DNA of 64,000 nt, taken from contig CM070626.1 in the NCBI GenBank assembly GCA_036346255.1, positions 14,656,001-14,720,000 on the forward strand, written 5' to 3'. The notes under the pieces are model-generated. The model did no database searches. It saw only the letters and a program-made list of their open reading frames with translations, and was not told the DNA's origin. Source of the DNA: Ampelocalamus luodianensis. Its lineage: Eukaryota; Streptophyta; Magnoliopsida; Poales; Poaceae. A program made the position numbers and the translations under genes. This document shows, one piece after another, positions 43,300 to 56,052 of this stretch (the stretch's first letter is position 1; each line of letters opens with the position of its first letter).

Positions 43300-44182
43300 A
43301 CGAGTGGTGTATACCACGTTCTACCCCGAAAACCGAGAGCATACTTGTCTCTACAAGTAAAACATGCGCTACAAGGGCAACCACATTGGCAACTGAAACT
43401 TTGAACCGATGCCAAAGCAAAGTCCAGAGCAAATGAGCCTCTGTGTTAATCTCTCTGGCCTGCCCACACCTACAGGCCCGCTCACCAATGGCAGCCCGGC
43501 CGGGTCTTCTTCTTCCTCCTTATCGCACCGCCGGCAGAAAGACCTCTGATCAACGAGAACAGTGGGCTGGTCCGGCCCGTGAAACGTCTAGCTAAAGGCC
43601 GCCTCTCCGTACGGGAATTGCAAGAGTTGAAGCTCTCCGTACTTCTTCTGTCACTGAAGCCTTTTATTTTGAGAAATCGCTCCACTTGAAACTGTTCACG
43701 TTCTGAATTCCATGGGAGCTGGTAGATTTGCGACCAGACATTGAACGTACGTAGTAGAGGCACCGGCACGGGCGCACGGCACATATATAAGACGACCGAA
43801 TCGAGCTCACCGAACAAGCTAGACCGAGCTGGGGGACCTGGCTTCCGTGGCCACCGAAGTTTGCGGACGAGGCGCGAGCCTGCTTGCGAACAAACAGTTC
43901 AAAAACATTATTTGATTAAATTATAGTCTAAGTGCTATTTTATAGCAACAAAATAGGCATCTTAAGTCTAAAGCTTTAATTTACATTCAGAAAAACGAAA
44001 TGCTTTTACAGGAAAGCTTGAGTGCGGTCGCAACCCTAACACATTTTCCAACGTGTCCTTTAATCTTCTGATACCTTCTGAGGAAAAATTAGCAAGATTG
44101 ACTACACAATGTACTCGACAAGTCACATGGAAAAGTTATTTAACTACATGCCAAGAGTTCAATAGATTGTTTAGGGTTTACC
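43300..44182. other. Unassigned DNA with a promoter-like stretch
   Basis: A TATATAA at 43784-43790 (cacatatataagacg) is followed by a GC-rich leader-like sequence to about 43900, but no credible coding exon follows. The remainder is AT-rich. The last five bases, ttacc, are the target copy for the next Copia element. Confidence 0.35.
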
Positions 44183-44618
44183 TGTTGGATTCCTTTTTCC
44201 CGGGGTTCAAGATCTGAGAGGGAAGAGACAGAGAGAGACGGTACCGACCGTCCGTCGCACTGGATGAAGAGCCGACCATTGCTGGTTCGTTGGTGGGAGT
44301 CTGCGCACCGGCAGCGACGGTCGGGGAAGAAGGTGGCGTCTCACTGGCGGTGACGTCTCCCTGGCGGCGGCGTTCGATGGCGGCGGTGGTGGAACTTCCG
44401 TCATTGAGCGCCCCTTCTCGGTCGGATTAGGGTTTGTCGGTGGGGTTTGTGGCGGCACGATGAACCTCGTCGTACGTGCCGCCCCGGCCCCCACCTCTAT
44501 TTATGTGGCGCTGGCGACAGGGGTCCACCAGCCTATTGGGCTGGGCGCCCCCGATCAGGGCGCGATCAAGGGGTTGGCATTTGGCCGTTGGGCCAAATGC
44601 CCTGAGATCATTCTAACA
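44183..44618 (-). repeat. 3' LTR of the Copia element
   Basis: A 436-bp LTR (plus-strand view tgttggattcc...cattctaaca) adjoining the polypurine tract aagggggagaa, read on the minus strand at about 44619-44631. It has a TATA-like region near ctatttatg. Confidence 0.9.
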
Positions 44619-44804
44619 TTCTCCCCCTTGATCTCAATCTATGCTTTATCTTTAATTACAATTGTTTACACATTCCATCACAGATTAGTGCATAGAACAT
44701 GTCTCATCGTCACGGTCAATCGCCGATAGATTCAACAGCTACAATACACCTATCTGTTCTGAAATAGTTACTTCAATCTTTTGGGCCATCTTTTAGTCCA
44801 GGAA

Positions 44805-46557
44805 TCATAGGCTTTCCCTTAAACCCATGCCGGCTACATGTTCTCTGAACACTTTGGGTGGTAAGCCTTTAGTAAGCGGATCCGCTAGCATCTTTGCGGT
44901 ACTTATATGCTCAAGACTTATAATTTGATCCCGAACTTTATCTTTCACAACATAGTACTTTATGTCAATGTGTTTGGCAGCACCACTTGACTTATTGTTG
45001 TGGGCATACGTTACTGCGGGTTCATTATCGCAGTACAACTTAAGTGGTCTATTGATGTCGTCAACCACTTTCAAACCGGGTATGAACTTCTTTAGCCAGT
45101 TCACCTGGCCCGTAGCCTCATAACATACAAACTCGGCATACATTGTGGACGATGTAGTGACGGTTTGCTTTGAGCTTTTCCACGATATAGCTCCTCCGTG
45201 AGAGTGAACACATATCCGGATGTAGACTTTCTATCATCTCCGCAAAATCGAATCTGTATACCCCACTATATGGAGTGAATCGATCTTCAGATGTCATCAT
45301 GAGGCCTTTTGTTCTTTGCAAATAACGCAAGACTTTCTTTATCAATTTCCAATGTTCTATTCCAAGATTGCTCTGGAATCTGCCAAGTAACCCGGTAACA
45401 AATGCTAAGTCAGGGTGTGTGCATACTTGAGCATACTGTAAGCTTCCGACAGCTGAAGCATATGGAACCGCTTTCATTTGATCGATCTCATACTGGTTCC
45501 TGGGGCATTGAAAATCCCCATATCTGCCGCTTTGACTATAGGTGCAGGTGAAGGACTACATTTATGCATACCAAATTTTTAAGATTTTCTCTATGTATGT
45601 CTTTTGCGATAGTCCCAATGTCCCTTTGTTTCTATCCCGGTGAATTTCGATCCCTAGAACGAACGAAGCTTCACCAAGATCTTTCATATCAAAGTTTGAG
45701 GACAAAAACTTCTTTGTCTCCAGTAGCAGACTAACATCACTACTAGCTAGTAGGATATCATCCACATACAGGATTAGGAAGATAAACTTCCCATCTTTAA
45801 ACTTTGCATAAACACAGTTGTCCTCTACATTTTCTTTAAACCCAAATTTTCTTATTGTACTGTCAAACTTCAAGTACCACTGTCTTGAAGCTTGTTTTAA
45901 CCCATAAATCGATTTCTTTAGGCGGCATCCCATTCTTTCATTTCCTTCCATGACAAAACCTTTCGGTTGTACCATGTAAACATTTTTCTCCAAATCCCCA
46001 TTAAGAAATGCCGTCTTTACATCCATCTGATGTAACTCTAAATCATAATGTGCTACTAATGCCATTATGATTCGAAGAATCTTTACATGAGACCGGAGAA
46101 AAGTCTCATTGTAATCAATCCCTTCTCTTTGCGTAAAGCCTTTTGCCACAAGTCGCGCTTTGTATCTTTCTACATTCCCTTGGGAGTCAAGCTTTGTCTT
46201 GTAGACCCATTTACAGCCTACTGTTTTGGCTCCTTTAGGAATAATTTTCAAGTCCCAGACTTTATTAGTCTTCATGGACCTCATCTCCTCTTTCATGGCC
46301 TCAAGCCATTTTGAGGAATTTTCGCTTCTCATGGCTTCTTCAAATGAGGTGGGATCATCCTCCATTTGAAATTCATCTGTATGATAAATCTGATAATCAT
46401 CAGAAATAGCTGATCTTCTTATTCTTTGAGACCTCCTCGGGGCCTCCTCATTTGGTACATCTTCCGTTTGAGGTTGCTGTTGCTCCCCCTCATCTGTGGC
46501 AATGGGTTCTATAGGATCCTGAAGAACAGGTTCCTCATTCTCATTCATTGTTTCCAC
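44805..46557 (-). pseudogene. Copia reverse transcriptase and RNase H, frameshifted
   Basis: The largest open part (46557-45562, 331 codons) starts in the linker (RRSQRIRRSAISDDYQIY). It continues with KWVYKTKLDSQGNVERYKAR, AKGFTQREGIDYNETF, MDVKTAFLNGDLEKNVYM, LKKSIYGLKQASRQWYLKF, the catalytic LILYVDDILLAS and MKDLGEASFVLGIEIHRD. After frame breaks near 45560 and 45480 it continues VGSLQYAQVCTHPDLAFV, then RNase H with LYCDNEPAVTYAHN, KHIDIKYYVVKDKV and ADPLTKGLP. Together they would make double-stranded cDNA. Catalytic residues are intact in the RT part, so decay is recent to moderate. Confidence 0.92.
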
Positions 46558-46800
46558 AGAGGAACAATAACAGGTGCTGGCACCACAGTGTCTTGCACCG
46601 TCGGTGCAGCGACAGCAGGTAGTGTGAAGAATGGCTCTTGAATCATCGGAGTGGGCACATACACCCGCTTCTCTTCAAGGTCAATCTCTCGAGCTACCAT
46701 GCTCCCCCTCATCATTTCATCCTCTAAGAAGACAGCGTGTCTCGTTTCTACAAACTTTGTATATCTGTCTGAACAGTAGAAACGAAAACCTTTTGACTTT

Positions 46801-47530
46801 TCAGGGTAGCCAATGAAATGGCAACTTCATCGCTTTGGGATCAAGCTTCCCAAGGTTTGGGTTAAATACTTTAGCCTCAGCAGGACTCCCCCACACACGC
46901 AAGTGGTTTAGTGAGGGAACTCTTCCTGTCCACAACTCGTACGGTGTTTTGGGCACCGACTTACTAGGCACTCTGTTGAGAATATGAATGGCGGTTTTCA
47001 ACGCCTCCATCCATAAACTCAATGGCAGTGTGGAATAGCTCATCATGCTTCGCACCATATCCATCAGGGTACGGTTGCGTCTTTCAGCTACTCCATTTTG
47101 CTGAGGTTCGCCCGGTGTAGAATACTGGGCCACTATACCATTTTCCTGTAAAAACCTTGCAAAAGGTCCAGGAACTTGTCCATATGGTGTATGTCGACCG
47201 TAGTACTCCCCACGGTCAGATCGGACTATCTTAATCTTTAAATCGTGTTGGTTTTCAACTTCAGCCTTAAATATCTTGAATTTATCCAAGGCTTCATTTC
47301 TTTCTTTGATTGGATAAATATATCCATAACGGAGTAATCATTCGTGAATGTTATGAACGCAGTCATATCCATCCACACTTTTCACGGGAAAAGGACCACA
47401 AATGTCTGTGTGAATAATTTGTAGAATTCTGTGCTTCTTTTGGCGTCTTTCTTAATTTTCTTTACATATTTTCCTTTAATGCGATCTCGCATTGTTCTAA
47501 GTCTGAGAACTCTAATGGAGGAAGAATATC
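46801..47530 (-). pseudogene. Copia integrase, broken
   Basis: The minus strand from 47289 reads KFKIFKAEVENQHDLKIKIV, RSDRGEYYGRH (second catalytic Asp), FARFLQENGIVAQYSTPG and NGVAERRNRTLMDMVRSM (Glu), then LNRVPSKSVPKTPYELW and a C-terminal NHLRVWGSPAEAKVFNP. The first Asp region lies further up (47290-47530) in other frames. Integrase inserts the cDNA. Confidence 0.88.
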
Positions 47531-47547
47531 ATTCTTAACTAGTCTTT

Positions 47548-48150
47548 CTATTCTCCCCTCGAAATATGGCCTAAACGACAGTGCCATAATTTCGACGACG
47601 CATTTAGAGTTCTCTTTCGTTTCCTGTTTACATTCGTAGACGAGGATTCATTCACTTTCTCGCACGCGACATTCCCATTATCGCATACGACATTCACATC
47701 ATCACATAATGATAACAAATAAAGCTCATTTTGTAAGATGGCAAGACCAACACATTCTTTATTAAACATTATTTCACACTTGCCATTTCCAAAATGACAA
47801 TCATAACCATCATTGTCCAAACATGAAACACTAATCAAATTCCTCAGTAAGAGGAACATAAAGAACATCTCTAAGTAAAAGAGTGAAGCCATCACTAGCT
47901 CTAATGAAAGATCGCCAACGGCTTCAACTTCAGCTTGGACTCCATTTGCGACTTTAATGCATCTTTCTTTTCTTTGCGTATTCCTCGTCGAACGGAATCC
48001 TCACATATTATTGGCAACATGAGCAGTTGCACTGAATCAATCCACCAAGTAGATTTTGAATATCGTATATCTGAGGACTCATTTATGAATGTAATAATGT
48101 TCTCACATTTCTTTGCCATTATCATCTTTAAGTAATCGGACAGTTCTTCT
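47548..48150 (-). pseudogene. Copia protease and GAG-pre-integrase region
   Basis: The minus strand gives a protease-type start with STWWIDS (near 48050; the family has W-DSG), then NLISVSCLDNDGYDCHFGNG and a pre-integrase zinc-binding block ending LWHCRLGHISRG (47548-47580). Frame breaks separate them. Confidence 0.75.
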
Positions 48151-49058
48151 TGTAGTGTCCCGTCTTCTTCTGATGAAAGACAACGATCTTTGTCTCTGCA
48201 AACTTATTCTCGTTGAGGTGATGGACATGGGCTTTTCCCTTGTTCTTTGAGGAGATTCTTGTTGAAGTTCTTTTTCTTGTTGTCCTTCACATAGTTGATA
48301 GAACCACCATGTGAGGATTTAAATCTTTCCTCTTCTTGCACACACATAGCTATGCACTTTTCTAAGTCCTATTTCTCGGGCTGCATGTTGTAGTTGACAA
48401 CAAAAGTGTCAAACTTTTCCGGCAAGGAAGCAAAAATCAAATGAATAAGGAACTCATCCTTGAGAGCCAAATCCATTGGTTTAAGCTTGGATGCCAAGTT
48501 GCTCATCCTTAGTATGTGTTCTCTTATGCCACTGCCACCACCAGAGTACCTTTCTGTCACAAGCTGCTTAATCAGCTGTGTAGCATATGTCTTTGAAGAG
48601 CCAGTAAACTGACTCTTTATTTTCTCAAGGTATTCTGTGACAGTGTCACATTCTGCGATTGAGCCCACAATTGCAGGCTCAATCGTGTTCTTTATCATAG
48701 CCATACATTTCTTGTTGGCTGTGGTCCATTTCTTATGCTCAAGGTCATAAGACATCTGTAAGGGAGCTTGATCCCTCTGTCTTTTCTGCCAAGCAGTATC
48801 ATCCTCATTTTGATCCCTCACCGGTGCCATAGGCTCAGTGGGACGTGCTGTAGTGAGGACCCAGTCCACCTCAGCTAAGATAAACGCTAAGTCTATCTTT
48901 TTCTTCCACTCTCCATAATTATTTCCTTTGAGAGTGGGGATCTCTCTGATACAACTCATCAAGTTGTATCCGCCTGAAAAATAGTTCAAATAAAGTGAGA
49001 ACGTAACAGCAAAATTATATACCTTATTTCCAACGTTGGTCAAAAATACGACATACAA
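48151..49058 (-). pseudogene. Copia gag (UBN2 type) with zinc-knuckle remnant
   Basis: An open stretch of 229 codons (49058-48369) contains IREIPTLKGNNYGEWKKKID, LEHKKWTTANKKCMAMIKNT, TVTEYLEKIKSQFTGSSKTY, LIKQLVTERYSGGGSGIREH and FASLPEKFDTFVVNYNMQ. The likely start is the internal Met before SCIREIP. After a break it continues with a Lys-rich part and KKTGHYKKNCP, a knuckle missing part of its CCHC pattern. Gag builds the particle that houses reverse transcription. Confidence 0.88.
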
Positions 49059-50032
49059 TTAAATCTACATCACCGTTGGGCAGAAATAGAAATAATGCAT
49101 AAAATCATCAATTAAAAATTATAATATTGTTATTATCAACGTTGGTCAGAAAATAACAATATCATAAATTTCTGGAAATTATATCTATTTTTCTTTTCCA
49201 AAATTAAATTCTCCCGTTGGTTCGAATTTAATAATGAAAAAACAATCAACATTAACTTTTGCAGCGGAAACTGTAATTATTCTAAAATAATTAATTATAC
49301 AGAAGCATTATACTGTACACATTTAATCTCTGAAAAACTTAACACGTTGGTGCAAAAATTTACAGAGATTTAGGATCAAATTTCAAACAAATTCACTCAT
49401 AAATGCTTTTGAAAAAAATAAGTTTTATTTTTTTGGAATTTACTGTGCAAAATGGCCATTTGGCCCATCTTTGTGTTGCGCCCACTACGCCCACTCGGCC
49501 AAGCAAACGACGACCGTCCGTCGGTCGGACACGAGCAGAGCGCGCGGGATAACACCCCCAACCCTAACCCTAGCCCACATTTCGGCTCCCCTCCACCCGA
49601 GAAAAGCGGCGCGCACGGAGGCGGCGGGGCTACGCGGGCGAGCGCGCGAAGTCGCGCGGGCTGCGCAGCGGCGCGCGGCGGCGGCACGGGCGGTGCGGCG
49701 ACACGGCGGCAGCGCCCCACCGAGCGAGGAGGCGGCGCGTCGCGGAGAGGTGGGCCTCTCGGCAGCCAAAGGCGCGTGGTGGCGGTCCGCGGCTCGCGTG
49801 GACCGCGCGGCGCGGCAGCGGCGCGCTAGCCCGCGAAGAAGCAAGGCGGGCTGGGTTACGCGCGCGCCTGCGGCGCGCGCGCAGCGCGGCGGCGGGCCGG
49901 CCGGCTCGCCGCGACGACGGGCGACCGCACCGACGGTGCAAGAGCGCGGCGGCGCCGCCCGAGACGGCGCGCCGCACGGCGACCACGCGAACGGCCGGCG
50001 GCGCAAACGGTAAGCCCCGATCCCCTTTGCCC
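49059..50032 (-). other. Leader of the Copia element, very GC-rich
   Basis: The AT-rich half (49059-49440) contains repeated cgttgg phrases about 60 bases apart. The half next to the LTR (49500-50020) is extremely GC-rich with long open frames on both strands (up to 260 codons) made mostly of Arg, Ala and Pro. I regard these as composition effects. Confidence 0.55.
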
Positions 50033-50044
50033 GCTCTGATACCA
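50033..50044 (-). other. Primer-binding site (initiator Met tRNA)
   Basis: The minus strand reads tggtatcagagc, the full plant Copia site complementary to the 3' end of initiator tRNA-Met, one base from the LTR. Confidence 0.9.
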
Positions 50045-50045
50045 T

Positions 50046-50471
50046 TGTTGGATTCCTTTTCCCGGGGTTCAAGATCTGAGAGGGAAGAGACAGAGAGAGA
50101 GGAGGGTACCGACCGTCCGTCGCACTGGATGAAGAGCCGGCCATTCTGCCGGTTCGTTGGTGGGGTCCGCGCCGGCGGCGATGGTCGGGAAGAAGGTGGC
50201 GTCTCACTCGGCGGCGACGTCTCTCGGCGGCGGCGTTCGATGGCGGCGGTGGTGGAACTTCCGTCATTGGGCGCCTTCTCAGATCGGATTAGGGTTTGTC
50301 GGTGGGGTTTGTGGCGGCACGGTGAACCTCGTCGTACGTGCCGCCCCGGCCCCACCTCTATTTATGTGGCGGCGGACAGGACCCACCACCTATTACCGGG
50401 CGCCCGATCAGGGCGTGGTCAAGGGGTTGGCATTTGGCCGTTGGGCCAAATGCCCTGAGATCATTCTAACA
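50046..50471 (-). repeat. 5' LTR of the Copia element
   Basis: A 426-bp LTR matching 44183-44618, shorter by several small deletions in the GC-rich segments. Confidence 0.9.
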
Positions 50472-51240
50472 TTACCATATCAGGTATATGTGAATGCATC
50501 GTTTGAGTTAAAGCAGTTTATCTTTAAAACAGTAAAATCATACTAATATAACATCAGGAGTTTACTCAACAATTGCTATTACCATCTTAACATATCAAAA
50601 TCTCTACTTATGTCTCATATATTGGAATCACCCATGAACACAACTTCATTAACCGGAAGCACAGCGTATCCTACTACCATTGATTATACTCTACAGAGTT
50701 GCCCAATTTTATCCACAAAATACATCAAACTCATATTGTCAAGCTATATGCACGCAACATAATAGTGTGCGACTGAGTTGAGATAACAAAGCATTCTCAC
50801 TGCTCAACTTTACTAGCCTCTACCCGGTATGTTCTTCGACCATACAGCAATTGGGAAACCACTAGCCAACAGTGGAATGCGCGGTCTGATGCTGACGGTA
50901 CCTACCGTTGTGTAGATCAACGAGTATTTCTCTGTTTACACTCATGTCCCACCTCCAAACCGTGACTACTCTGTACACAAGAGCAGGTGTTACCCTGTAG
51001 AAATTCAATCGAAAGAACAATGTATTAAGCCAAGTTGGATATACCAAACCTATTGTTGAGCAATTTCTGTGTCTATTATTTGGCACAAGATTCCTGTCCT
51101 TACATGTGGTTGTGGGCTACCTGGTTTCGGTGAACAGTGATGGTCTAGGCCTATAACAATATTTTGCATATTGTTGGGCTAAACAGTATTGGACTGAAAG
51201 TGAACAGTGTGTGGCTGTACAGTGCTGAATAGTACTGGGC
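50472..51240. other. Unassigned DNA, probably an older repeat
   Basis: No protein family is seen. Several 'gaacagt' phrases (51130-51240) lie next to the family C repeat and may be part of it. Confidence 0.35.
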
Positions 51241-51932
51241 TTAGCCCATTTAGCCTGCTGGGCTAGAAGCCAACTGGGCTAGGCCTTAGGCCCAGCTTGG
51301 AGTGGCTCATAGCCACTTGGCCCAGGAGCTGGGAGTGTGCTCCCGCTTGCCTTAGCCGAAGGCGACAGTGTCGATAGCGATAGCAGCGGCTCCGGTAGCA
51401 GATGGCGTTGCCAGGTGGTGTGGTGAGCATCACCATGGCCTGAGCAACCCATTTTTGGGTCTTGTTGGGGATGAGGTGGCTCGGGGAGGGGTGGTGGCGG
51501 CGGTGGCACAACGTCGAAGCAGAGGAAGAAGGTGGCGGCGATTCGATGGTTCTCCAGCCAAATTGGGCGGCGGGTGAGCACCGGTGGGTGAAGAGGGACT
51601 CGGGGAAGGTGACAACGAAGCTTGGGGTGCACCGAGGCGGTCTAGCCGCACGTGCTGTGGGTGGTGCGGCGGTGGAAGACAGTGGCGGCGAGGTGGCGGC
51701 GAGGATAGGGATGAAGGGGTTGGGGGAAAAGTTCGGGGTGGTGAGGCAGTGGTTGTGACAGGGTTGGGAGGAAAAGGCGAGAGGGTGCCAGCGATTTGAA
51801 GTTTGAGCTCACTAGAGAAGAAAGGGGGCGGTGACAAAATTGAAGAACATGGTCGGAGCTGGAGGGGAGAGAGGTGATGGTGAGGTTCAGTGGGCGTGGG
51901 TGAAGAGGAAGACGTGGGTTGGAGGGGCTTTT
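51241..51932 (-). repeat. Family C repeat, - copy, downstream part
   Basis: On the minus strand this continues from 61928 after the solo-LTR insertion and matches 41235-41780. The join falls within the TATA box. Open frames on both strands are not conserved proteins. Confidence 0.55.
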
Positions 51933-52239
51933 TGTAACATCCCAATTTTCAGGGATTTTCGAAAATTTTCAAAAACAAAACTAACAATTTGGTTTTGTTG
52001 AATTTCTAAAGCTTAACTTGAAATTTTAGAAGTTAGAAGCAATTTAATATAAATTAATCAAACTTCAACTAATTCAAAATTTAATTTGTCTTGAGTTTAT
52101 TGGAGTTCTTTGGTATTTGGAATTCCCTTTCCCTGTCTATCTGTTTTTCCATCAGCTCGTTCCTCCTCCTCCCGTCGCTGGCCGCTCCACCTCTCTGTTT
52201 TCTCTCGGTTTAGACCACCCTCTCTGTTGTCATTCGGTT

Positions 52240-52390
52240 ACGACCAGCCCTTCGATTTCGATCAGTCTGTTGGTCTCGACCAGCCCTTCGATTTCGACCA
52301 GTCTGTTGGTCTCGACCAACCCTTCGGCTTCGACCAGCCCTTCAGTTTCGACCAGTCTGTCGGTCATGACCACCCCCTCCGTTTTGACCG
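52240..52390 (+). repeat. ~36-bp minisatellite in the solo LTR
   Basis: The units cgaccagcccttcgatttcg + accagtctgttggtct recur about four times with small changes in the U3 region, upstream of the TATA box. Confidence 0.75.
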
Positions 52391-55334
52391 GCCCCACCTA
52401 TCAGCCCCCTACTCACCTTTTTCTTCCTCCCGTCGCAAAAGTCATCGTGCATTAAATGCCGTCTGTGCATTTAATTACCCGTCCTTCACCGCGCCTGCCC
52501 CATCCTGTCCCCCTTTTTTCTCAGCGATGTACGCATTAAATGCTGTTGTCTCCGACCCGCCGCGTTTTTCCTCCCCTTTTCACGCCGCACCATCTTGTTG
52601 CCCTGTTCTCCTTCCTTCCTCTATAAATAGAGCACCAGGGAGCCTTTGCTCTCCTGATTTCCCCTCAACTTTTCAGCTCTTCCTCTTTCTCTCCCTCGTT
52701 TTGTTGTGCCTCGAGTTTCACTGGTCTACTGTAAGACCCGAGATTTACATCCGGATCTTACGTGCATAATCGAACTAGTCCCATGATCAGTGGCTAGCTC
52801 ACACAGTAAACAAATGTGATAACACAATCATAAACGTTAAAAGTTATTTAATACCAACAGAGTTGATTACAAGATAGCCTTACAGGGCAACATTAAATAA
52901 ACACAGCGGAAGACGATTAAGAAGTAGTGGAGTCCAGCTGATCTGCCACAGACAATCGACTGGGGTAGCGGCCTAGTCGTCACGATCCACACCTGGTAGC
53001 AAAGTTCTTCTCCTCTGAAATTTGTTTGCATTAAGCAAGTATGAGCACAACTTCCGTGCTCGCAAGTTACACCCGTCGAATAACAGAATGACATGCATAC
53101 ATGGATGTAACAAAGGAATGCTTATAGTGTTATTTGTGCGAAAACAACATTTGACATTAAATACCATACTAAGTTCAAAAGCTCAGATTTTATAAAATCT
53201 AAAATTGACTTTGAATTGATAAAGATAGTGTAGGCACCAACCTAACACCAACATAAACACGGGTACCAACCCGGGGCTTCAACCCATAACTTTTCTCATG
53301 GACACCCATCCATGCCAAACTGTTTTACAAAAAACATTTTGAAATCGAAGTCTAACTTTGAGTGGCTTTGCCAGCATGTCCATGACCGTGGACACGGCTA
53401 TTCGAATAGTTTTACACTCTGCAGAGGTTGTACAACTTTACCCACAAGACATGATAATCTAGTTGTTTGGCATCCGTCGATACAACACTCACTACCTTAG
53501 GTGTGCGACTAGAGCACGTGTCAAGGCCTTTACAATACATCATTCCACCATAGTTCTCCTCGCTAAGATTTCACCCCTTTGGACTATCCGTCCGCAGGTT
53601 CGAGCCCTCTTGCGCAGTGGGACTAACAAAGGTCATAACATGACTACCCACCGCACCAACAGAATGACCATAATGACACTTTGCAAATTAATCAGCCAGG
53701 TCCTGCCCATACAAGACATGTGGTAGTACGGTATGGCTTAGCAAGATGCGGCTCGAAGACCGGTCCTTAACTGACCTGAGCGACAACCAACAGAACCCTG
53801 GGCTTCAACCTACCCAGTTGAGCCGTGCATAAACCCGCACCCACCAGACAACCATTTCGCCCATGTCCAAACCATCATTTTATTTCATTTTCCAAAGCCA
53901 TTTATAAAACTCCCAAGACACACCAATGCCAAGGGTACAAATTAAACAACATTTGACTTTTGGCTGAATTTCCCCAAATGAAACATATGTGATCTATAAG
54001 CATGGCTAAGCATAATATTTTCCAAATGATCCTAGTCCATACTATTGTATCAACTAGGTTTTTATCTAGGGTGACAATATGTTTGCTTCAATTATCAAAA
54101 TTGGCCATACAAAGGATTTTAGGCATAACTATAAATTTAAAAACAGGAATTTAAATTACTGAATATAAATAAGCATGCAGTAATTAATAATTTGAAAAAG
54201 AATTTAAATAATTTTAAATAATGGGTGAAAATATGATCAAGAATGTAATAGGTGAGCAGAACTTGTCACCTAGTACTCACAAGTACAGTAGTCTATGTGT
54301 ACAATCATGATGATTATACAATCAAAATCAATCCTCTTATGTGCTCTTCAACGGCATCAAAATCTGACTTTCCGAAGTTGTGAAATCTATACGCAAAAAT
54401 AAACCAAATTCAAACAAAATTCAAAACAGAATTCAAATGAACTCTAAATAAAATAATTTTGGTGTGGTTGGCTAGATCTTGAATTTATATAAATTTAGAA
54501 ATTTGAATGGGCTCGATCGGCGTTCGGATGCAAAAGATATGGGCTTTGGAAGATTGCAATTACATGAAATAATGAAATTAGGGTTTTTCTGATTTATTAG
54601 AATTATTTTTGTACTGAAAAAGGGATTTATTGCGCAAGATGACGTCAGCTGATTTTCGGATTTAAATAAATTAAAAGAATTTATTGGGTCCCAACGGCCT
54701 CAAAGCTAATGGACTAAGTCGACATGTGGGTGGACTAGGGTCAATAGACCAAGTCGCGCGCGTGGCAACGACCCACCGCGACACGGGATGCCATGGGGCA
54801 AGCGTGCGAGGTGGGGAGGTGGCGGCGTGGCGGCGCCACGTTGACACACGCAAGCGATGCTAGGCGCCACGTAGGCAAGAAGGGTGATGGTAGCAGCCGG
54901 CGAGGGTACCAAAAGATAGAGTGAAGCGTGGGGGTTATTATGCGCACGATTTTGTCACCTGAGGCGGCGGCGATAGCCGACGGCGAGGAGATATGCGGCG
55001 GTGCGGTTCGGCGATGTGGCGGTGCGGCGTTCCGGTGGAGCTTCGGAGAAACGGAGGTGAGCACCGGGTGCGCGAAGGCGTGGCGAAGCGAATGGTGGCG
55101 GCGGCGAGGATGCGGCGGCGGTGACGGCGGCACAATCGGTGGCGCAAGGAGTGGCAGCCGTCGGCGAAGATTTTGGAATTCCGGCAAATCAAAGAGGGAA
55201 GAGGAGGAGTGGGTTGGGGCGCTGGGATGAGGAGAAGGAGGCGCTCCTGAGGCTCCCTTTTATAGGGGCCGGGGAGTGCCGGAGCGGGAGATCGGTGTGG
55301 GTGAAGTATCTAGACCCGTCATTATGTGTTAATG

Positions 55335-55550
55335 GAGTATTTTGGTAATTAATGACAAACCTATTTATGAGACTAACACTCTTATTGTTATACCATGATT
55401 AGTCTCAACTTGGATATAAAAGGAAAAATCCAAACAGCTATGCATTCAAAATGACAAATCTATTTGTGAGACTAACACTTTTATTGATTACCTATTGTTT
55501 AGTCTCATTTGGATATAAAGGTGAAAAACACAAAAGGTATGCATTCTACT
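55335..55550 (+). repeat. ~100-bp tandem pair plus (55760-55990) short repeats
   Basis: Two copies of a unit with aatgacaaa-ctatttgtgag + actaacac...ggatataaa are adjacent. Further on, at 55760-55990, about seven units of acttgtgtagtt(a/c)atata occur. All lie in the 3' internal region of the deleted element. Confidence 0.7.
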
Positions 55551-56052
55551 TCATATTTATATATATTGTTGCATTCCTCGGATCCAAAATATAGGATGAA
55601 TTCCACCAAAAGTCTAACTTGAATATGTGCATATGTTCTTAACACACATTTGTGTATGCACACATTTAGGGGGAGTTCACTCTATGTTTTGTTGTTTCAT
55701 TAGTATTGATCTATATTCCCTTTCCACATATTTGAGATCTCTACTTTGAAACATATCTTTGAGTATATATAACTTGTGTAGTTAATATATTCATATGAGT
55801 ATATGAGCATATGAGACTTGTGTAGTTCATATATGCTTATCTATCCTTGAATATATTTGACTTGTGTAGTTAATATATTCATATTTAGTATATACAACTT
55901 GTGTAGTTTGTATATTCTTAGTATATATAACTTTTGTAGTTCATATACTTAATGATATATATATAACTTGTGTAGTTGATATATACTCATGTTTATCTCT
56001 ATTCAATTATTGCAATTGAGTGATTATCATCAATTACCAAAGAGGGAAAGAT

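Larger units (their letters stand above)
44183..50471 (-). mobile_element. Complete but decayed Copia element (6.3 kb)
   Basis: LTRs of 436 and 426 bp enclose, on the minus strand, a perfect initiator-Met primer site, GC-rich leader, gag, protease, integrase, reverse transcriptase, RNase H and polypurine tract. The flanks are TTACC on both sides (44178-44182 and 50472-50476), a perfect target duplication. The LTRs differ by small indels and substitutions, mostly in their GC-rich part. Each coding domain can be read, but frameshifts and stops break the polyprotein into many pieces. Confidence 0.92.

Noticed and set aside
49452..50458. Open frames of up to 260 codons on both strands
   Set aside because: They lie in the GC-rich leader and LTR of a Copia element, overlap in several phases, consist largely of Arg/Ala/Pro/Gly and show no domain.
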